The notes: generated by a model from the letters alone, not told the origin. A stretch of DNA of 64,000 nt from Rhodococcus pseudokoreensis (GCF_017068395.1 NZ_CP070619.1:7626001-7690000); one strand, 5' to 3'. Shown: positions 8,363 through 18,174, counted from the first letter of the stretch. Made by a program: numbers and translations.

Positions 8363-10521
8363 GTGTGAACGTGACCAGTCGTCCGGCGACCGACCCGACG
8401 ACGACGCCGGAGGGCGGCCACGACCCGGCGCCCGTCAAGGCCGGGATCTTCAGCCCCGCCCAGCTGGTGACGGCGCTGCCGGGCGCGCTGCGCAAACTCG
8501 ACCCGCGGCACCTCGCCCGCAACCCGGTGATGTTCGTGGTGTTCGCCGGTTCCGTCGTCACCACCGTCATGGCCGTCGCCGACCCGTCGGTGTTCTCCTG
8601 GGCGGTCACCGCGTGGCTGTGGTTCACCGTGCTGTTCGCGAACCTCGCCGAATCGGTCGCGGAGGGGCGAGGCAAGGCGCAGGCGGCGAGCCTGCGGAAG
8701 GTGAAGCAGGACACGGTCGCCCACCGGATCACGGCGAGCGGCGCTCTCGAATCGGTGCCGGGCACCGACCTCGTCGTCGGCGACCGCGTGGTCGTCGTCG
8801 CCGGTGAGGTGATCCCGGGCGACGGCGACGTCGTCGAGGGCATCGCCACCGTGGACGAGTCGGCCATCACCGGCGAGTCCGCGCCCGTCGTCCGCGAATC
8901 CGGCGGCGACCGGTGCGCCGTCACCGGCGGCACCACCGTACTGTCCGACCGGATCGTCGTCCGCGTCACCGCGGCCCCCGGACAGTCGTTCGTGGACCGG
9001 ATGATCGCCCTCGTGGAGGGGGCGGCGCGGCAGAAGACGCCGAACGAGATCGCCCTGAACATCCTGCTGGCGTCGCTGACGATCATCTTCCTGCTCGCCG
9101 TCGTCGCGATCGGCCCGATGGGCCTGTACGCGGGGCAGGAACAGGATCCGATCAAACTGATCGCGCTGCTGGTGTGCCTGATCCCCACCACGATCGGCGC
9201 CCTGCTGTCGGCCATCGGCATCGCCGGGATGGACCGGCTGGTGCAGCGCAACGTCCTGGCGATGTCGGGGCGGGCGGTGGAGGCCGCCGGCGACATCGAC
9301 ACCCTGCTGATGGACAAGACCGGCACCATCACGTTCGGCAACCGGCAGGCCACCGCCCTGCATCCCGCACCGGGAGTGTCCGCGCTCGAGCTGGCCACGG
9401 CGGCACGGCTGTCCAGCCTCGCGGACGGCACCCCCGAGGGTCGCAGCATCGTGGACCTGTGCGCCCGCGACTTCGGGCTGGACCCCGCACCGTCGGAGGC
9501 GGAGAGAGCGGCGGAGTTCGTGCCGTTCACGGCGCAGACCCGGATGAGCGGGCTCGACATCCCCCACGTGAGTGCTAAAGCGTGCCTCGGCACACGACGC
9601 CACTCACATGGGGCCGAGTTCGACGGCACCCGCATCCGCAAGGGCGCGAGCGACGCGGTGCTGAACTGGGTGCATTCGCTCGGCGGACACACCTCGCCCG
9701 CGGTCACCGACGCAGTGAACGAGATCGCGCAGGCCGGCGGAACACCCCTCGTGGTGGCCTCGATTCAGGCGGATGCGCCGACGGTGCTCGGCGTGATCGC
9801 ACTGTCGGACGTGGTGAAACCGGGCATCGCCGAGCGGTTCGCGGAACTGCGGGCGATGGGAATCCGCACGGTGATGATCACCGGCGACAATCCGCTCACC
9901 GCCCAGGCCATCGCGGAGGAGGCCGGTGTCGACGACTTCATGGCGGAGGCGACACCCGAGGACAAACTCGCGCTGATCCGCAAGGAACAGGAGGGCGGAC
10001 GGCTCGTCGCGATGACCGGTGACGGCACCAACGACGCCCCGGCCCTGGCCCAGGCGGACGTCGGGGTGGCGATGAACACCGGCACGTCCGCGGCGAAGGA
10101 AGCCGGGAACATGGTGGATCTCGATTCCGATCCCACCAAGCTCATCGAGGTGGTGGAGATCGGAAAGCAGCTGCTCATCACCCGCGGGGCGCTGACCACG
10201 TTCTCGCTCGCCAACGACCTGGCCAAGTACTTCGCCATCCTCCCCGCGTTGTTCAGCGTCATCTATCCGCAGCTGGACACGCTGAACATCATGCGGCTGG
10301 CCACGCCGGAATCGGCCATCCTGTCGGCGGTGATCTTCAACGCCGTCGTGATCGTGGCCCTGATCCCGTTGTCGCTGAAAGGTGTTCGCTACCGGCCGTC
10401 GTCGGCGTCGACGCTGCTGGGCCGCAACCTGCTGGTCTACGGCCTCGGCGGCGTGATCACACCGTTCGCCGGTATCTGGCTCATCGACCTCGTCGTCCGT
10501 CTCATTCCCGGAATTGGGTGA
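8359..10521 (+). CDS. kdpB: KdpB, ATP-hydrolysing subunit, with a ~20-residue insertion
   Basis: The P-type ATPase catalytic subunit energising K+ uptake. The TGES actuator motif (ITGESAPV), the phosphorylation motif DKTGT, KGAS in the nucleotide domain, and [10 protein letters not shown] are all present. The protein has about 720 residues, longer than the usual 680-690. Part of the excess is an insertion at residues 402-421 (bases 9562-9621), between MSGLDI and DGTRIRKGA; in E. coli KdpB these two stretches are contiguous (MSGINI then DNRMIRKGS). The insertion coincides with a palindromic repeat. The frame and all catalytic motifs stay intact, so the enzyme may still work. The GTG at 8359 overlaps the kdpA stop. 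Confidence 0.96.
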   Translation: MSVNVTSRPATDPTTTPEGGHDPAPVKAGIFSPAQLVTALPGALRKLDPRHLARNPVMFVVFAGSVVTTVMAVADPSVFSWAVTAWLWFTVLFANLAESVAEGRGKAQAASLRKVKQDTVAHRITASGALESVPGTDLVVGDRVVVVAGEVIPGDGDVVEGIATVDESAITGESAPVVRESGGDRCAVTGGTTVLSDRIVVRVTAAPGQSFVDRMIALVEGAARQKTPNEIALNILLASLTIIFLLAVVAIGPMGLYAGQEQDPIKLIALLVCLIPTTIGALLSAIGIAGMDRLVQRNVLAMSGRAVEAAGDIDTLLMDKTGTITFGNRQATALHPAPGVSALELATAARLSSLADGTPEGRSIVDLCARDFGLDPAPSEAERAAEFVPFTAQTRMSGLDIPHVSAKACLGTRRHSHGAEFDGTRIRKGASDAVLNWVHSLGGHTSPAVTDAVNEIAQAGGTPLVVASIQADAPTVLGVIALSDVVKPGIAERFAELRAMGIRTVMITGDNPLTAQAIAEEAGVDDFMAEATPEDKLALIRKEQEGGRLVAMTGDGTNDAPALAQADVGVAMNTGTSAAKEAGNMVDLDSDPTKLIEVVEIGKQLLITRGALTTFSLANDLAKYFAILPALFSVIYPQLDTLNIMRLATPESAILSAVIFNAVVIVALIPLSLKGVRYRPSSASTLLGRNLLVYGLGGVITPFAGIWLIDLVVRLIPGIG
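9562..9613. repeat. 52-bp palindromic element inserted in frame in kdpB
   Basis: The arms CCCCACGTGAGTG and CACTCACATGGGG pair with one mismatch. A core GTGCC-TC-GGCAC pairs at the centre, and all pairs share the same axis (positions sum to 19175). The element begins at the first base of the extra codons of kdpB. With 8 further bases it makes exactly 20 codons, so the frame is kept. The GTGAGTG end resembles the ends of the palindromes at 2091-2134 and 54989-55034. Confidence 0.7.
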
Positions 10522-10527
10522 CTTTCC

Positions 10528-11178
10528 ATGCGTTTTCTCATCGGACTGCTCCGGCAGACCTGGGCCGGGCTCCTCGTCCTGCTCGCACTGACCGCCGTTC
10601 TCGGCGTGCTCTATCCCGCTGCGGTGTGGGGGGTGAGCCGGATCGGCGCCGGCGCGGCCGAGGGTTCACCGGTCCGCGACACCACCGGGTGCGTCGTCGG
10701 GAGCCGGTGGGTCGGTGTCGACCCGCAGGTGCCGGCCGGGGAGCCGGACCCGTTCTTCCACAACCGGGTCACCGGGTCGGTGGCCGAACAGGATCCGTTC
10801 ACACCGGGCGACCCTGCCACCGCGCTGCCCACCAACCAGGGACCGAGCAGCGAGATCCTGGCGGCGTTCGTCATCGAGCGCCGGAACGCGATCGCCGTCC
10901 GCGAGGGCGTGCAGCCCGAGGCCGTACCGGCGGACGCGGTCACCGGATCGGGGTCCGGCATCGACCCGCACATCAGCCCCGCGTACGCCGCCTTGCAGGT
11001 GCCGAGGGTCGCGCAGGTGAACGGCCTCGGTGAGAGCCGCGTGCGGCAACTGGTCGACGAGAACACCGAGGGAAGGCAACTCGGGTTCCTCGGCGAGGAT
11101 CGGGTGAACGTCCTCGAGCTGAATCTGGCCCTCGGCCTGACCGCACCTCGGTGCACCGCCCCGGCAGCTGGTGGATGA
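10528..11178 (+). CDS. kdpC: KdpC, accessory subunit of the potassium-transporting ATPase
   Basis: KdpC has one N-terminal membrane helix and a periplasmic-side domain that helps KdpA and KdpB assemble. The 216-residue protein begins with the helix (GLLVLLALTAVLGVLYP at about residues 14-30). It has the typical GSxWVGVDPQ-like stretch, PTNQGPSS in place of the common NLGPSN motif, and the SGSGIDPHISPAYAALQVPRV region (only its first part, GSGIDPHISPAYA, is diagnostic). ATG 6 bases after kdpB. Its end overlaps the kdpD start by 8 bases. Confidence 0.96.
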   Translation: MRFLIGLLRQTWAGLLVLLALTAVLGVLYPAAVWGVSRIGAGAAEGSPVRDTTGCVVGSRWVGVDPQVPAGEPDPFFHNRVTGSVAEQDPFTPGDPATALPTNQGPSSEILAAFVIERRNAIAVREGVQPEAVPADAVTGSGSGIDPHISPAYAALQVPRVAQVNGLGESRVRQLVDENTEGRQLGFLGEDRVNVLELNLALGLTAPRCTAPAAGG

Positions 11179-13708
11179 TGACGAGGTGAGTGGTACCGGA
11201 CCCGAAGGCGAACGCCGGCGCGGCGAACTGCGCATCTATCTCGGTGCCGCACCGGGTGTCGGCAAGACGTTCGCGATGCTCGGCGAGGCGCACCGCCGCC
11301 GCGAACGGGGGTGCGACGTCGTCGCGGCCGTGGTGGAAACCCACGGCCGCGACCGCACGGCGGCGCAACTCGGTGACCTCGAACTGATTCCGCCGAAGGT
11401 CATCGCCTACCGCGGCACGCTCGGCCACGAACTGGACGTCGAGGCGGTGCTGGCGCGCAGGCCGGCGCTGGTGCTCGTGGACGAACTCGCACACACGAAC
11501 ACGCCGGGCAGTGTCCACGAGAAACGCTGGCAGGACGTGGAGATCCTCCTCGGCGCCGGCATCGACGTGCTGTCGACGCTGAACGTCCAGCACCTCGAAA
11601 GCCTCAACGACGTGGTCCAGCGGATCACCGGGGTGGTGCAGCAGGAAACGGTCCCCGACGAGGTCGTGCGCGCCGCCACCCAGGTGGAGCTGGTCGACAT
11701 CACCCCGGAGGCGCTGCGCCGCAGGCTGTCCCACGGCAACATCTACGCCGCGGAGAAGGTCGACGCCGCGCTGAGCAACTACTTCCGGACAGGGAACCTC
11801 ACCGCGCTGCGCGAACTGGCGTTGCTGTGGGTCGCCGACCAGGTCGACGCCGCACTCGCGAAATATCGTGCGGAGAACAAGATCACCGACACGTGGGAGG
11901 CCCGGGAGCGGGTGGTGGTCGCGGTGACGGGCGGACCGGAATCGGAGACACTCGTCCGGCGCGCAGGCCGGATCGCGTCGAGGTCCAGCGCCGAACTGAT
12001 CGTCGTGCACGTGGTGCGCGGCGACGGCCTCGCCGGCGTCTCGGCCCCGGAGATGGGCAAGGTGCGGACGATTGCCGCGAGCATCGGGGCGAGCCTGCAC
12101 AGCGTCGTCGGCGACGACGTCCCGACGACACTTCTGGACTTCGCCCGGACCGCGAACGCCACCCAGTTGGTGCTGGGAACGTCGAGACGCTCGAGATGGG
12201 CACGCATCATCGACGAGGGCATCGGCGCGAGCGTGGTGCAACAGTCCGGGTCGATCGACGTGCACATGGTCACGCACGGCGAATCCCACCGGCCGAGGCG
12301 GTTGTCGCCGGTGGGCTCGCGGTCCCGCACGGCGATCGCCTGGATCGCCGCGGTCCTCGTTCCGTCCGTCGCCACCCTGGTGATGAGCGCCGTCGACCGC
12401 TGGCTCGGATTGAGCGGTGAGGGCGCACTGTTCTTCATCGTGGTGCTGCTCGTCTCGCTGCTCGGCGGTGTCGCACCCGCAGCGTTCTCCGCGCTGATCT
12501 CGGGTCTGTTCCTCAACTACTTCTTCACGCCGCCGGTGCACAGCTTCACCATCGCGGAGCCGGACAACTTCATCACCACCGTCGTGCTGCTCGTGGTCGC
12601 CGTCGCCGTCGCGGTCCTGGTCGACGCGGCCGCCAAGCGTTCGCGGGAGGCCCGGCGGGCGTCGCAGGAGGCCGAGTTGCTGGCACTGTTCGCCGGATCG
12701 GTGCTGCGGGGGGCCGATCTCGGCACGCTGCTCGAGAAGGTGCGCGAGACGTACGGGCAGGAGTCGGTGAGCGTTCTGCACCGGGACCGCGGTCTCGTGG
12801 GGTCCGTCGGTCCGACTCCGCCGGCGAGCGTCGACGACGCCGACACGGTCTGCGAGGTGGGGGACGGGGAGTACGCGCTCGCCCTCCACGGCAGCGAACT
12901 GCGCGCCCGGGACCGCCGCGTGCTGCTCGCCGTCGCGAACCAGGCCGTGGGGATGATCCGCCAGACGGAACTCGCGCAGGAGGCCGGGCAGGCGCAGGCG
13001 CTGGCCGAGGCCGACCGACTGCGGCGGTCGCTGCTGTCCGCCGTCAGCCACGACCTCCGGACCCCGCTGGCCGCGGTCAAGGCCGCCGCGTCCAGCCTGC
13101 GCAGCGACGACGTCGACTTCTCCCCGGAGGACACCGCCGAACTGCTCGCGACCATCGAGGAATCGGCCGACGTCCTGACCTCCCTCGTCGGCAACCTGCT
13201 CGACTCGTCGCGGCTCGCGGCGGGAGTGGTGACCCCGACGCTGCGGCCGGTGTATCTCGACGAGGTGGTGCACCGGGCGCTGGTAGGGCTGGGAATCGGC
13301 GGCCGGACCGGGACGAGGGCTCGCGAACGGGTCGAGGTCGACGTCGGGACGGTCGCGGCGATGGCGGATTCGGGCCTGCTCGAGCGGGTGCTCGCGAATC
13401 TGATCGACAACGCACTCCGCTACGGTGAGGACTCCGTGATCCGGGTCGGTGCCGCGGCGGTGGGAAACCGCGCCGTCGTCACCGTCGCCGACACGGGCCC
13501 GGGAATTCCGCGGGGGCGGGCGGAGGAGATGTTCGCCCCGTTCCAGCGGCTGGGGGACCGCGACACCACCACGGGAGTCGGGCTCGGGCTCTCCGTCGTC
13601 CGCGGATTCGTCGACGCGATGGGCGGCACGATCAGCGCCACCGACACCCCCGGTGGTGGTCTGACGATGGTGGTGGAACTGGCCGGGGCGGGAGGGGAGC
13701 ACCCATGA
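11171..13708 (+). CDS. kdpD: KdpD, sensor histidine kinase for potassium limitation
   Basis: A membrane sensor kinase that controls KdpE in response to K+ or turgor. Domains in order: KdpD N-terminal domain with Walker A GAAPGVGKT near residue 28, a universal-stress-protein-like domain (about 235-370), four membrane helices (about 390-500), a short linker region, HisKA with SHDLRTPLAA (His 627), and HATPase with NLIDNALRY, DTGPGI and GVGLGLSVV. The start is the GTG at 11171 inside the end of kdpC; GTG 11186 is possible. The stop overlaps the kdpE ATG, so sensor and regulator are coupled in the kdp operon. Confidence 0.96.
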   Translation: MDDDEVSGTGPEGERRRGELRIYLGAAPGVGKTFAMLGEAHRRRERGCDVVAAVVETHGRDRTAAQLGDLELIPPKVIAYRGTLGHELDVEAVLARRPALVLVDELAHTNTPGSVHEKRWQDVEILLGAGIDVLSTLNVQHLESLNDVVQRITGVVQQETVPDEVVRAATQVELVDITPEALRRRLSHGNIYAAEKVDAALSNYFRTGNLTALRELALLWVADQVDAALAKYRAENKITDTWEARERVVVAVTGGPESETLVRRAGRIASRSSAELIVVHVVRGDGLAGVSAPEMGKVRTIAASIGASLHSVVGDDVPTTLLDFARTANATQLVLGTSRRSRWARIIDEGIGASVVQQSGSIDVHMVTHGESHRPRRLSPVGSRSRTAIAWIAAVLVPSVATLVMSAVDRWLGLSGEGALFFIVVLLVSLLGGVAPAAFSALISGLFLNYFFTPPVHSFTIAEPDNFITTVVLLVVAVAVAVLVDAAAKRSREARRASQEAELLALFAGSVLRGADLGTLLEKVRETYGQESVSVLHRDRGLVGSVGPTPPASVDDADTVCEVGDGEYALALHGSELRARDRRVLLAVANQAVGMIRQTELAQEAGQAQALAEADRLRRSLLSAVSHDLRTPLAAVKAAASSLRSDDVDFSPEDTAELLATIEESADVLTSLVGNLLDSSRLAAGVVTPTLRPVYLDEVVHRALVGLGIGGRTGTRARERVEVDVGTVAAMADSGLLERVLANLIDNALRYGEDSVIRVGAAAVGNRAVVTVADTGPGIPRGRAEEMFAPFQRLGDRDTTTGVGLGLSVVRGFVDAMGGTISATDTPGGGLTMVVELAGAGGEHP

Positions 13709-14385
13709 CGAGAATCCTCGTCGTCGACGACGAACCACAGATTCTCCGCGCTCTGCGGATCAATCTCAGTGTCCGCGGATACGACGTGGTGACGGCCGCG
13801 TCCGGGGCCGCCGCACTGCGCGCGGCGGCCGAGCGGCCGCCGGACGTGATCGTGCTCGACCTCGGGTTGCCCGACATGGACGGCACCGAGGTGCTCGCGG
13901 GCCTGCGCGGGTGGTGCCTGGCGCCGGTGATCGTGCTGTCGGCGCGCACCGATTCCGCGGACAAGGTGGACGCTCTCGACGCGGGCGCCGACGACTACGT
14001 CACCAAGCCGTTCGGGATGGACGAGTTCCTGGCCCGGGTCCGGGCCGCGGCCCGCCGCGCGACGACGGCCGTCGACACGAGCGAGCCTGTGGTGGAGACG
14101 GATTCGTTCACGGTCGACCTGGCTGCGAAGACGGTGCGGCGGGCGGGGGCCGAGGTGCACCTGACGCCGACGGAGTGGGGGATGCTCGAGATGCTCGTGC
14201 GCAACAAGGGCAAGCTGGTGGGGCAGAAGGAACTGCTGCGCGAGGTGTGGGGTCCGGCGTACGCCACCGAGACCCATTACCTGCGGGTGTACCTGGCGCA
14301 GTTGCGGCGCAAGCTGGAGGACGACCCGTCGCATCCGCGTCACCTCATCACCGAGGCGGGGATGGGGTACCGGTTCCAGGTGTGA
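13705..14385 (+). CDS. kdpE: KdpE, response regulator
   Basis: An OmpR/PhoB-type regulator that activates kdp transcription when phosphorylated by KdpD. The receiver domain has DDE at residues 8-10, the phospho-acceptor Asp52 in VLDLGLPDMDG, and Lys in TKPFG. The C-terminal winged helix (about 130-225) contains LTPTEWGMLEML and LRVYLAQLRRKLE. Length 226 is normal. ATGA overlap with kdpD. It ends the kdp operon. Confidence 0.97.
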   Translation: MTRILVVDDEPQILRALRINLSVRGYDVVTAASGAAALRAAAERPPDVIVLDLGLPDMDGTEVLAGLRGWCLAPVIVLSARTDSADKVDALDAGADDYVTKPFGMDEFLARVRAAARRATTAVDTSEPVVETDSFTVDLAAKTVRRAGAEVHLTPTEWGMLEMLVRNKGKLVGQKELLREVWGPAYATETHYLRVYLAQLRRKLEDDPSHPRHLITEAGMGYRFQV

Positions 14386-14427
14386 GGCCCACCCGGTGGG
14401 AGGGCCGGAAGCAGCCCTGCACGTAGC

Positions 14428-14446
14428 ATTGGTTAGCCTTGCCTTA
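14428..14446. promoter_or_regulatory. IdeR/DtxR-type iron box
   Basis: ATTGGTTAGCCTTGCCTTA matches 16 of 19 positions of the IdeR consensus TWAGGTTAGSCTWACCTWA. It overlaps a TAGCAT -10-like element (14424-14429) and ends on the first base of the next gene's ATG. Iron-loaded IdeR bound here would block transcription, fitting an iron-uptake gene. The match is by eye. Confidence 0.75.
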
Positions 14447-15423
14447 TGAGAATGAGAAGTCTCGTGTCGGTGCCCCTACTGGTCCTGGCGCTGGCCGGGT
14501 GCGGGAGCGGCGGCGAGGGCGAACCCGAACCGACGGCGGGCGCCGGCGACGCCGCCTTCCCGGCCGTGGTCGTCACGAAATTCGGCGACGTCACGGTCGA
14601 GTCGAAACCCGAGCGGGTGCTCGCAATCGGCTGGGGTGACGCCGAAACCGCGCTCGCGCTCGGAGTCGAGCCCGTCGGGGCCAGCGACTGGGTCGCGTTC
14701 GGCGGCGACGGCGTCGGACCCTGGGCGGAGGGGAAGTACACCACGGCGCCGACGATCATCGGAACCCTCGAACCGTCGTACGAGCAGATCGCGGCGCTCG
14801 AACCGGACGTCATCCTCGACACCAAGAGCGCCGGCGACGAGGAACGCTACGGCCACCTGTCGCAGATCGCCCCGACGATCGCGCTGCCGGAAGGCGCCGA
14901 CAACTACAAGACGCCGATCGAGAGCCAGGTGTCGATGGTCGCGACCGCGCTCGGCGTGCCGGAGCAGGGTGACGCGCTGCTCGCCGACATCGACCGGCGG
15001 TTCGCGGACGCCGCCGCGGCCCACCCCGAATTCGCGGGGAAGACGATCACCGTCGGTGCCTACTCGGGCACGGGATGGGGCGCCTACACCGCCGACACCG
15101 AGCGGCTCCAGTTCATGAAGAAGCTGGGATTCGTCAGCAACCCGGCAGTGGACGCGCAGCCGGCGGTGAAGTTCTCGGTCCCGGTGTCGGAGGAGAATCT
15201 CGGTGTGATGGACGCGGACATGGTGGTCGTCTTCCCGATCGGCAGGCCCGCCGCCGACGTCGCGAACCGGCCGCTGTTCCAGGCGATCCCCGCTGTGCGC
15301 GACGGGCGGTACCTCGTGTTCGACGATCAGGCCGTCTCCAAGGCGTACTCCACGAACTCGGTGCTGTCGCTGCAGTACGCACTCGACACCGTCGTGCCGC
15401 TGGTGTCCGAGCGGCTGCGGTGA
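14446..15423 (+). CDS. Iron-siderophore ABC transporter substrate-binding lipoprotein
   Basis: A 325-residue FecB/FepB-type binding protein that catches ferric siderophores outside the membrane. A lipoprotein signal is clear: basic start (MRMRSL), hydrophobic stretch, lipobox LALAGC near residue 20. The mature part has the periplasmic-binding landmarks KPERVLAIGWGDAETALALG and YEQIAALEPDVILD. No permease or ATPase gene is nearby, so it must use a transporter encoded elsewhere. An IdeR-like box overlaps its start, so iron repression is expected. ATG 14452 is an alternative start. Confidence 0.88.
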   Translation: MRMRSLVSVPLLVLALAGCGSGGEGEPEPTAGAGDAAFPAVVVTKFGDVTVESKPERVLAIGWGDAETALALGVEPVGASDWVAFGGDGVGPWAEGKYTTAPTIIGTLEPSYEQIAALEPDVILDTKSAGDEERYGHLSQIAPTIALPEGADNYKTPIESQVSMVATALGVPEQGDALLADIDRRFADAAAAHPEFAGKTITVGAYSGTGWGAYTADTERLQFMKKLGFVSNPAVDAQPAVKFSVPVSEENLGVMDADMVVVFPIGRPAADVANRPLFQAIPAVRDGRYLVFDDQAVSKAYSTNSVLSLQYALDTVVPLVSERLR

Positions 15424-15426
15424 CGC

Positions 15427-16062
15427 TCAGTAGAGCAAGGTCCGGTAGTACTCCTGCCTGCGGGGCGTAGCCGGATCGTGTTCCAACTCGTGCTGCTCGG
15501 AGTGCATTTCCCGCAGCGACGGGATCTCGTCGGGGTCGGGCCACGATTCCGGGTCCCACATTCGTGACCGCAGGATCGCCCGGGCGCAGTGTGTGTAGAC
15601 CTCGTCGATCCGGACCACGACACCGAGGTTGGCCGGTTTGCCGTTGATCGACATCGACTGCAGCAGTTCGGGATCCACGGTCAGGGTGGCGGTGCCGTTG
15701 ACGCGCACAACCTCGTCGATCCCGGGCACCACGAACAGGACGCCCACGTGCGGGTTTTCGAGGATGTTGCGGTACGAATCGGCGCGCCGATTGCCGGGGC
15801 GGTCCGGGATCACCAGGGTCCGGTCGTCGAGGAACAGCGTCTTCGGCGTGAGGTCTCCACGCGGCGAGCAGTCGCAGTGGCCGTTCGCGTCGGCGGTGGC
15901 GAGGACGAAGAACCGCGCCTCGGAGATGAAACGGCGGATCAGCGGCATCGTGTGATCGGTGTGCTTGGTGGCGATCGAGGGGTGGGGAACGCCGCCCAGT
16001 ACCTGCTCGAGTTCCTCGCGGGAGGTGATCGTGTGCTCCGGCGAGGGGGCGTGCGCTGCCAC
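15427..16062 (-). CDS. PPOX-family FMN-dependent protein, probably iron-regulated
   Basis: A 211-residue pyridoxamine-phosphate-oxidase-fold protein. The core FFVLATADANGHCDCSPRGD followed by LVIPDRPGNRRADSYRNIL is typical of the PPOX subfamily that binds FMN in a split barrel. The physiological substrate is unknown. The GTG at 16062 has GGAG 8 bases upstream. It converges on the siderophore-binding gene with only 3 bases between stops, and both genes have an IdeR-like box in front. A role in iron metabolism (for example siderophore reduction) is possible but inferred. Confidence 0.75.
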   Translation of the reverse strand: MAAHAPSPEHTITSREELEQVLGGVPHPSIATKHTDHTMPLIRRFISEARFFVLATADANGHCDCSPRGDLTPKTLFLDDRTLVIPDRPGNRRADSYRNILENPHVGVLFVVPGIDEVVRVNGTATLTVDPELLQSMSINGKPANLGVVVRIDEVYTHCARAILRSRMWDPESWPDPDEIPSLREMHSEQHELEHDPATPRRQEYYRTLLY

Positions 16063-16090
16063 TGAGGTGCTCCGTTCGTCGAGGGCGGTC

Positions 16091-16109
16091 GAAAGTTAGG
16101 GTAACCTTC
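16091..16109. promoter_or_regulatory. Second IdeR-like iron box
   Basis: GAAAGTTAGGGTAACCTTC, read on the minus strand, matches about 15 of 19 positions of the IdeR consensus. It lies 29-47 bases upstream of the PPOX GTG. Its pairing with the box at 14428-14446 across a convergent pair makes co-regulation by iron plausible. Confidence 0.55.
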
Positions 16110-16113
16110 GGCG

Positions 16114-16169
16114 GCCCGGGCGGGTCCTGCAGGCCCGCGGCTCGGCCTGCGGACCGTCACCGCCCGGGC
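16114..16169. repeat. Large GC-rich inverted repeat upstream of recO
   Basis: GCCCGGGCGG (16114-16123) pairs perfectly with CCGCCCGGGC (16160-16169). Inside it GTCC(T)GCAGGCC pairs with GGCCTGCGGAC. It lies between divergent genes, 16 bases before the recO start, so it is not placed like a terminator. Function unknown. Confidence 0.55.
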
Positions 16170-16185
16170 GTGGGAGACTGGACCG

Positions 16186-17001
16186 GTGAGGTTGTATCGA
16201 GACAATGCGGTGGTCCTGCGCCAGCACAAGCTGGGCGAGGCCGACCGTATCGTCACACTCCTCACCAGGCAGCACGGTCTGGTGCGCGCGGTGGCCAAGG
16301 GCGTGCGCCGCACGAAATCCAAGTTCGGCGCCCGGCTCGAGCCGTTCGCGCACATCGACGTGCAGCTCTACCCGGGCCGCAACCTCGACATCGTCACCCA
16401 GGTCCAGACGGTCGACGCGTTCGCGACCGACATCGTCGACGACTACTCCCGGTACACCACGGCGTGCGCGATCCTCGAGACCGCCGAGCGGCTCGCCGGT
16501 GAGGAACGGGCCCCGGCGCTGCAACTGCACCGCCTGACGGTCGGGGCGCTGCGGGCCGTCGCGGAACACCACCGGCCGTGCGAGCTGATCCTCGACGCCT
16601 TCCTGTTGCGGGCCATGGGTTTTGCGGGGTGGGCGCCTGCCCTCGACGACTGCGCGCGGTGCAGCGCACCCGGCCCGCACCGGGCATTCCACGTGGCCGC
16701 CGGGGGAGCGGTGTGCGTCCAGTGCCGGCCGCCGGGCGCCGCCACCCCGTCGCCGGGTGTCCTCGACCTGATGGACGCGCTGTTCCGCGGCGACTGGGCG
16801 AGCACCGAGCAGGTGCCCGAGTCGTTGCGGGGCCAGGCCAGCGGTCTGGTCGCGGCGCATCTGCAGTGGCACCTCGAACGGCAACTCCGCACGCTCCCGC
16901 TGATCGAACGCGCACGACCACATGCGGCGGTAGGGGCGGAGGATTCGGTCAGGCAGGATGGGGACCGTGATTCGACGACGCGAACCCCGAGCTCCGCATA
17001 A
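16186..17001 (+). CDS. recO: DNA repair protein RecO
   Basis: RecO loads RecA with RecR during recombinational gap repair. The 271-residue protein has the N-terminal OB fold ([30 protein letters not shown]) and a zinc-binding cluster with CARC near residue 160 and CVQC near 182. The GTG at 16186 follows a GAGACT -10-like element by 6 bases, so the message may be leaderless. Its 3' end overlaps uppS by 44 bases. Confidence 0.95.
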   Translation: MRLYRDNAVVLRQHKLGEADRIVTLLTRQHGLVRAVAKGVRRTKSKFGARLEPFAHIDVQLYPGRNLDIVTQVQTVDAFATDIVDDYSRYTTACAILETAERLAGEERAPALQLHRLTVGALRAVAEHHRPCELILDAFLLRAMGFAGWAPALDDCARCSAPGPHRAFHVAAGGAVCVQCRPPGAATPSPGVLDLMDALFRGDWASTEQVPESLRGQASGLVAAHLQWHLERQLRTLPLIERARPHAAVGAEDSVRQDGDRDSTTRTPSSA

Positions 17002-17776
17002 TTCCGGGGCCGAGCGCCAGATCCGGCCGCCGGACCCGCACCCCTCGGGCGCCCGCCCGCCGGGCCTGCAACCCGAACTCGTGCCCCGGCACATCGCGCT
17101 GGTGATGGACGGTAACGGCCGCTGGGCGCAGGAGCGGGGACTGCCCAGGACCGCAGGCCACGAACGCGGCGAGGCCGTGTTGATGGACGCCGTCTGCGGG
17201 TGCATCGAGATGGGCGTCGAGTGGTTGTCGGCGTACGCGTTCTCCACCGAGAACTGGAAGCGCAGTCCCGAGGAGGTGCGCTTCCTGATGGGCTTCAACC
17301 GCGACGTGATCCGCCGCCGCCGTGACGAGATGCACGAGATGGGGGTGCGGGTGCGGTGGGCCGGTCGCAGGCCCAAGCTGTGGCGCAGCGTCATCAAGGA
17401 ACTCGAGATCGCCGAGGAACTGACGAAGCACAACACGGTCATGAACCTGACCATGTGCGTCAACTACGGCGGTCGCGCGGAGATCGCCGACGCGGCGAAG
17501 GAGATCGGCAGGCGGGTCGCGGCGGGTCAGCTCGACCCGGAGAAGATCACCGAGGCGACCGTCGCCCGCTATCTCGACGAGCCGGACATGCCGGACGTCG
17601 ACCTGTTCCTCCGGCCGTCCGGCGAGCAGCGCACGTCCAACTTCCTGATCTGGCAGTCGGCCTACGCCGAGATGGTGTACCAGGAGAAGCTGTTTCCCGA
17701 TTTCGACCGCCGCGACCTGTGGGCGGCGTGCGTCGAATACGCGTCGCGCGACCGCCGGTTCGGTGGCGTGAAATGA
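16958..17776 (+). CDS. uppS: Long-chain polyprenyl diphosphate synthase (UppS, Z-type)
   Basis: A cis-prenyltransferase making the polyprenyl diphosphate carrier for peptidoglycan and arabinogalactan. The active-site motif [13 protein letters not shown] carries Asp51. [14 protein letters not shown] and the final [15 protein letters not shown] stretch (position about 212-226) are all typical. In M. tuberculosis the Rv2361c homolog makes decaprenyl diphosphate, the likely product here. The N-terminal ~40 residues are proline- and arginine-rich. ATG 16958 lies inside recO; GTG 16967 is possible. The stop overlaps the next gene's ATG. Confidence 0.95.
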   Translation: MGTVIRRREPRAPHNSGAERQIRPPDPHPSGARPPGLQPELVPRHIALVMDGNGRWAQERGLPRTAGHERGEAVLMDAVCGCIEMGVEWLSAYAFSTENWKRSPEEVRFLMGFNRDVIRRRRDEMHEMGVRVRWAGRRPKLWRSVIKELEIAEELTKHNTVMNLTMCVNYGGRAEIADAAKEIGRRVAAGQLDPEKITEATVARYLDEPDMPDVDLFLRPSGEQRTSNFLIWQSAYAEMVYQEKLFPDFDRRDLWAACVEYASRDRRFGGVK

Positions 17777-18174
17777 CCGTCGACGGAGCACCCGCACTGC
17801 TCGGGCGGGCAGCGGACGCACTGGAGCACTTCGCCACCGTCGCCCGGGCGGACGACGGCTCGCTGAGCTTCGAATACGCCGGGGCGCTGTGCTCGATCAG
17901 CGCGATGACCCTCACCGACGGCCTCGACGTGCTGTCGATGACGTGCGTGCTTGCCTGGGATCGTCCGGTCAGCGCGTCGCTGCACAAGAAGGTCGCGGAG
18001 CGTAACGGCGCGTTGCAGTTCGGTTCGATCGCCGTGTTCGGTCACGGCCGGCTCGCGGACGTCATCCTGCGCTACACGTTCCCCGCCGCCGGGCTGGGGG
18101 ACGAGGCGCTGACCACGATGCTGCTCCTCGTGCTGAGCGGCGCGGACACCGCCCGGCAGGGCCTGATCCCCTGA
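17773..18174 (+). CDS. Conserved hypothetical protein (Rv2360c-like)
   Basis: A 133-residue protein of unknown function that follows uppS by a 4-base ATGA overlap, as in M. tuberculosis. It shows alternating strand-like hydrophobic segments ([34 protein letters not shown]) and no signal peptide or catalytic motif I recognise. It resembles small single-domain YbjN-like folds only loosely. It converges on zur with 3 bases between stops. Confidence 0.7.
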   Translation: MTVDGAPALLGRAADALEHFATVARADDGSLSFEYAGALCSISAMTLTDGLDVLSMTCVLAWDRPVSASLHKKVAERNGALQFGSIAVFGHGRLADVILRYTFPAAGLGDEALTTMLLLVLSGADTARQGLIP

